Part shown: positions 60,443 through 64,000 of the stretch, piece by piece
Position numbering within the stretch: the first letter of the stretch is position 1
Layout: every line of letters begins with the position of its first letter
Assembly: GCF_009183365.2 (NCBI RefSeq)
Contig: NZ_CP068230.1
Coordinates: forward strand, 3,005,001 to 3,069,000
Direction: 5' to 3'
DNA from: Shewanella algae
Lineage (GTDB): Bacteria; Pseudomonadota; Gammaproteobacteria; Enterobacterales; Shewanellaceae
Length of the DNA stretch: 64,000 nt
The notes under the pieces: generated by a model
The model's input: the letters and a program-made list of their open reading frames with translations, nothing else
Told to the model about the DNA's origin: nothing
Databases searched by the model: none
Position numbers and translations under genes: made by a program

Positions 60443-62476
60443 TTAGAACTTATGGTACTTATCGATACCAAAGGTTCTGCCGGTGTCATGGCAAGTCGCA
60501 CAGGATTCGGCACTTGGCTGCTTGAACCACTCAACAGCCGGGATATCCACGCTGATATCACCGCCATTTTGGCTCATATGCGCCTTGGCCGAATCACTGG
60601 TGTGGCAGGCATAACAGTTTGCGGTGACCGGGCTGGTCATCTTGCTGCCGGGCTCCAGAATATACTGGTTGGGCACAGCGGCCAGCGACAGGCCATCCTG
60701 GTGACAGGCTACACAACTGCTGGCCGGTGCAATCGCTGCGGCGCCGTTGGCTTTTCCTGTCTGACTCCAGTTACCATCGGCATCCTGAGCCACTTCACCG
60801 ACGGTAGCCCCCTTACCCCAGTGCCAGCTGTGGATCATGGGACCGAAGCCGGCACCATAATCGGCGCTGGTGCGGGCCATTCCGTTGCCGTGACAAGCGA
60901 TACAACCCTTACCACCGTTATCGAACTCACCGTTCTTGTGGAAGGCAGTCACATCGTTATGGCAGGTGATACAGCTGCTGTCAGCCACCACCTGACGCCG
61001 ATCAAAGCCGGAGATCTTGCTGCCATCGGCCGGACTGATCACATCTGAGTAAGCTGTGAAGGAGACCCCCATGGAGCCGTCATAACCATTGGCACGAATG
61101 CGATCACCTGTCTGACCACGTACCTTGCCATCATAGTACTGCCAACCTTCGCTGGAGAAAGTCACCCGCGCCGAGAACATATAACCGGCATTCTCATAAC
61201 CTGCGGCTATGTTGGCCGCCGCATAACACACAGTGCGGGTACCATCGGCATTGTCCGTCTTGGTTTCTGAGTTACGGGCGCCCGGGCGGCCCACCAAGCC
61301 ATGGTTGTCATAGGCATGCAAGTATGCGCCGGCATAGACTATCGGCTTGGCGCCAACATAACCTGCGGTGGCATAATCGGCATTATAGTTGTTGCCGATA
61401 TTGACCAGATTGCCCTCTTTATCCTTGACACTGATGGTAGAACACCAACCACCGGCACCATCGGATTCAGGGGTAGAAAGCGCCACTGTGTAACCAAGGC
61501 GCAGCGCTTGCAACTTGGTGATCCCGGCTTTCTGTTCATGCAGTTCACGGAAGTCCAGACCATTTGAAGGCACTATGTCTCCGGCCGGTGTCCCTTCTTT
61601 ACCATGACAATCGATACAACCAGGGCCGGTAAAGTTACTGTTGATGGGCGCATCAGTATGGCAACTGCTGCAGTTGAGCACGCTGAAGTCCTTGCTGAAC
61701 TCCCTGTGATTGATGTGACCTATCTTGGATAAGGTATTGGTGGCATAGCCACCGATGGAGAATCCTTCATCATTGGTCGCTGCGCGACTGACTGAGCCGT
61801 GACAGACCAAGCAACCTGCCACAAAATCCACTTCACCGTCCATGCCTTCAGCCACGTAGCTGGCGTGACGACGAGGACTGAGTGAATAATCCACGTGACA
61901 GGCATAACAGGCTTCTGTTGTGGTACTGAATTGACCTTCCGGCTTATTGACGACCAACGCCTTTGAACGGGCAATGGCATCATTACCGCCGACACGCAGC
62001 CAAACAATGCCTTCAGTGGAGGCATTAACACCTGCCATTGGGGCTTCAAAAATATAATGACCATCATCTACTTGAGTCAGCGTTGCACCTTCTGTTGCCT
62101 GAGTTACTGCACCGCCGATATGAACATTGTCCTCAACCCCATTAATAGGATTTTCATCCCGATTGAGAATAAAACCTTTAGCAGTCAAAGCAGCCACTTT
62201 TGCCTGAACATCTGTCAGTTCATTAATTAAGTCGCCATTTTCATCTGTTACTTCAAATTCGTAGCTAACCTTACCCTCGCCCAATGTGTAATTAATCACT
62301 TTAACTTGGGTTTCGACCGATTGGGTCACTGGGGGATTCGTCCCCGGCTTCCCAGGTTCTCCGGGGGTTCCCGGTTCACCTGGCGCTCCATCACGGCCAT
62401 CTTCACCATCACTGCAACCGGCCAACAGTATCGCCATCACCATCAGCGCAACTCTTTTCTTTTTAAGTATGGTCAT
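60443..62476 (-). CDS. OmcA/MtrC-family multiheme c-type cytochrome lipoprotein (nine CXXCH)
   Basis: A 677-residue outer-membrane cytochrome. Lipobox LLAGC (Cys21) is followed by a collagen-like GXX stretch (residues 24-45) and a beta-barrel domain. Four CXXCH motifs (CYACH, CLVCH, CSSCH, CIDCH) form the first haem cluster. A second beta domain contains two lone cysteines (WCST and TVCYA) that could form a disulfide. Five more motifs (CITCH, CIACH, CVACH, CYACH, CATCH) follow. MtrC and OmcA have five plus five, so one haem site of the first cluster is missing. Such proteins pass electrons to extracellular minerals, flavins or other acceptors. No mtrAB-like conduit genes adjoin. Confidence 0.88.
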   Translation of the reverse strand: MTILKKKRVALMVMAILLAGCSDGEDGRDGAPGEPGTPGEPGKPGTNPPVTQSVETQVKVINYTLGEGKVSYEFEVTDENGDLINELTDVQAKVAALTAKGFILNRDENPINGVEDNVHIGGAVTQATEGATLTQVDDGHYIFEAPMAGVNASTEGIVWLRVGGNDAIARSKALVVNKPEGQFSTTTEACYACHVDYSLSPRRHASYVAEGMDGEVDFVAGCLVCHGSVSRAATNDEGFSIGGYATNTLSKIGHINHREFSKDFSVLNCSSCHTDAPINSNFTGPGCIDCHGKEGTPAGDIVPSNGLDFRELHEQKAGITKLQALRLGYTVALSTPESDGAGGWCSTISVKDKEGNLVNIGNNYNADYATAGYVGAKPIVYAGAYLHAYDNHGLVGRPGARNSETKTDNADGTRTVCYAAANIAAGYENAGYMFSARVTFSSEGWQYYDGKVRGQTGDRIRANGYDGSMGVSFTAYSDVISPADGSKISGFDRRQVVADSSCITCHNDVTAFHKNGEFDNGGKGCIACHGNGMARTSADYGAGFGPMIHSWHWGKGATVGEVAQDADGNWSQTGKANGAAAIAPASSCVACHQDGLSLAAVPNQYILEPGSKMTSPVTANCYACHTSDSAKAHMSQNGGDISVDIPAVEWFKQPSAESCATCHDTGRTFGIDKYHKF

Positions 62477-62833
62477 CTTTCTCTCCTATTTGAGCAAAGG
62501 AATACCGCTTGCTCACTCTTTATTTTTAAGAGGAACAATCCGACTCCCGAAACTCAAACGAAAGTTATAATAATGATTAACGGGTCTATTCTGACCCGAG
62601 CAGATAATATGACTAAAAATAAAACAAAAGAGTGAGCAAAGACACAAGATGTGACTATGGAACATTTTAATACGATTGCAATTATTAAAATAAACTTAAA
62701 AATATTAATAGGTGAATTACTGGCTTTATTAAAGAAATATATCAACTCGGAATTTCTTTAATCATACTCATCTTATACCGATATATTGCAATTTATGAAA
62801 TCAGATATTTTAATTTACTTGCAAAAGTTATTT
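62477..62833. other. AT-rich intergenic region upstream of the multiheme cytochrome gene
   Basis: A 357-bp spacer with long A/T runs, holding the cytochrome promoter (read leftward) and the 3' end of the P-loop ATPase unit. A TGTGA half-site occurs at about 62650 without its partner half. No gene or RNA structure is evident. Confidence 0.5.
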
Positions 62834-63391
62834 TTAATTTCTTTGAAATTGACTGGCCATTCGTTGAATGGAGTTAAGACTTACGCCATGTTTGTTTCGC
62901 TTGGCACATTCACGCTGGTGAATTTTGCTGCGCACATCACCAATCTGTTGAATATGCACCCGGTAATTCAAGGCCTTTGCTGCCGCCTGATAGGCCGCGA
63001 ACTCCCACAGTGCCATATTGGTATTGTCGCAGATAACCACAGGCATACCAGATGCCAACGCCTCGATGAAGCGGCTCAGATTGAGCTGATGAAATTCCGG
63101 CAAACGGGCAATGTCGAAGCAGTAGCGGTTATTTTGGTAAAAGAAACTGTCGGTTGAGCACAGGCCTCTCTCAGTGACATTCTGGGCAATCCTCGCTGGT
63201 AGTTCCTGGATAAACTGCCGAACCCAGTATGATTTACCGCTGCCCGGCAGGCCGCGCATGATGATCGCCAAGCGGCTGTTGCCATCAATAGCCCCGGGGT
63301 CAATAACCCCCTTGATCTCTTGGATATTACGCGCGCTTGAAATACCGACAGGCGGCTCAAGCAGGCTGGCACCTGTTTTGGGCTCAGGCAT
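62834..63391 (-). CDS. P-loop ATPase/kinase-like protein (AAA_33 type)
   Basis: A 185-residue P-loop protein with Walker A GLPGSGKS in LAIIMRGLPGSGKSYWV, STDSFF as the lid or substrate loop, and VVICDNTNMALWEF for Walker B. The layout matches small polynucleotide-kinase-like AAA_33 proteins (related to the N4BP2 P-loop domain). The substrate is unknown. Its start overlaps the stop of cobB by one base, so the two are coupled. Confidence 0.78.
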   Translation of the reverse strand: MPEPKTGASLLEPPVGISSARNIQEIKGVIDPGAIDGNSRLAIIMRGLPGSGKSYWVRQFIQELPARIAQNVTERGLCSTDSFFYQNNRYCFDIARLPEFHQLNLSRFIEALASGMPVVICDNTNMALWEFAAYQAAAKALNYRVHIQQIGDVRSKIHQRECAKRNKHGVSLNSIQRMASQFQRN

Positions 63392-64000
63392 CAGTTCTGG
63401 CCGGTTTGATTGCAGATAGACTGACCGGCAAGGATCCGCTCCACCAGTGCCGGTACCATCTCACTGGCCTTGCCTTGCAGGTGAATTTGAAACTGGCTGT
63501 GTCTGTCTGCCGGCATCAGATTGACCTCGACGGTAAGCGCACCATGATGATTGGCGCTGTCGACAAAACCGGCAGCGGGATAGACAGTGCCTGAAGTGCC
63601 AATGGCAATAAAGAGATCGCAGTGATCCAAAGCATCGTGAATTCTATCCATTCCCAGGGGCATTTCACCGAACCAAACCACATGAGGCCGCAAACGCTGC
63701 GCCGGAATACAACAGGTGCAGGTATTCTCCGGCCCGAAGGGTTCGTGCAGGGTAAAGGTTTGCCGTGAGCGCGGACAACGCCCCTTGGAAAGTTCACCGT
63801 GCATATGCAGCAAGCGCCTGGAACCGGCTCTCTCGTGCAGATCGTCTATGTTTTGGGTGACAATAAGCAGTTCCCCCTCAAACTCCTGCTCAAGGCGAGA
63901 GAGCGCCGTATGGGCGGCGTTGGGTTCTATATTGCCCGCATGCAATTGCTGCCAACGGCCATTGTAGAAGCGCTCGACCAACTCAGGGTCACGCTCATAG
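63391..64000 (-). CDS. cobB: NAD-dependent protein deacylase CobB (sirtuin), C-terminal part
   Basis: The C-terminal 200 or so residues of a class III sirtuin; the frame is open at the window edge and the N-terminus lies outside. Visible signatures are LLIVTQNIDDLHERAG, the catalytic histidine in HMHGEL, LRPHVVWFGEMPL and FIAIGTSGTVYPAAGFV. Zinc ligands appear as C in KGRCPR and CTCC in the small domain. The closest match is the CobB desuccinylase/deacetylase of E. coli, which regulates acetyl-CoA synthetase. Confidence 0.92.
   Translation of the reverse strand, partial: YERDPELVERFYNGRWQQLHAGNIEPNAAHTALSRLEQEFEGELLIVTQNIDDLHERAGSRRLLHMHGELSKGRCPRSRQTFTLHEPFGPENTCTCCIPAQRLRPHVVWFGEMPLGMDRIHDALDHCDLFIAIGTSGTVYPAAGFVDSANHHGALTVEVNLMPADRHSQFQIHLQGKASEMVPALVERILAGQSICNQTGQN

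Noticed and set aside
62640..62665. TGTGA half-site upstream of the multiheme cytochrome gene, considered as a CRP or FNR box
   Set aside because: The second half-site does not match at any position.

Overview
The window looks like chromosomal DNA of a Shewanella species (Gammaproteobacteria). The support is a CctA-type small tetraheme cytochrome c, an OmcA/MtrC-family multiheme lipoprotein, FabV, methionine gamma-lyase, an ExeM-type nuclease and a Psp-Sap gene order. The genus is inferred from these families; the species cannot be fixed. There are no rRNA or tRNA genes, no CRISPR array and no prophage. One intact insertion sequence is present.

Layout. 1-5.7 kb: the 3' part of dinG, a TSUP permease, priC, a DUF2057 protein, a histone-deacetylase-like enzyme, a ComFB protein, the SRP RNA gene ffs and a ComEA-like protein. 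6.1-8.7 kb: an SLC13/DASS symporter and mdeA. 8.8-14.1 kb: the phage-shock locus pspA-pspB-pspC-ycjX-ycjF with pspF divergent across a sigma-54 promoter. 14.1-19.6 kb: sapABCDF, followed by fabV. 21-24 kb: secreted nuclease ExeM. 24.1-26.8 kb: a DUF2157 / GDYXXLXY membrane-protein pair. 27.8-33.2 kb: a five-gene MacB-type export operon with three consecutive adaptor genes.

33.4-37.2 kb: small hypothetical proteins, two GNAT acetyltransferases, an AT-rich immunity-like gene and a 2OG-Fe(II) oxygenase. 37.5-38.9 kb: a two-gene operon pairing a soluble protein that resembles a chemoreceptor tip with an ODP-type diiron metallo-beta-lactamase-fold protein. I consider this the best candidate for a little-described system. 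38.9-41.3 kb: a nitroreductase, DoxX and a DUF6279 lipoprotein.

41.3-45.7 kb: a thiamine-salvage operon (TonB receptor, YkoF-like protein, PnuC-type permease, ThiK-like kinase) behind a TPP riboswitch with a visible hairpin that sequesters the Shine-Dalgarno sequence. 45.8-47.1 kb: an ISL3-family insertion sequence with an 8-bp target duplication. 47.2-48.9 kb: hinT, two PaaI-type thioesterases and ycfL. 49-55 kb: an M61 peptidase, a CsgD/LuxR-type regulator, a cytochrome b, cctA, htpX and pepE. 55.1-60.3 kb: bioBFCD divergent from bioA across a candidate BirA operator. 60.4-62.5 kb: an OmcA/MtrC-type cytochrome with nine CXXCH motifs. 62.8-64 kb: a P-loop ATPase/kinase and the 3' part of cobB.
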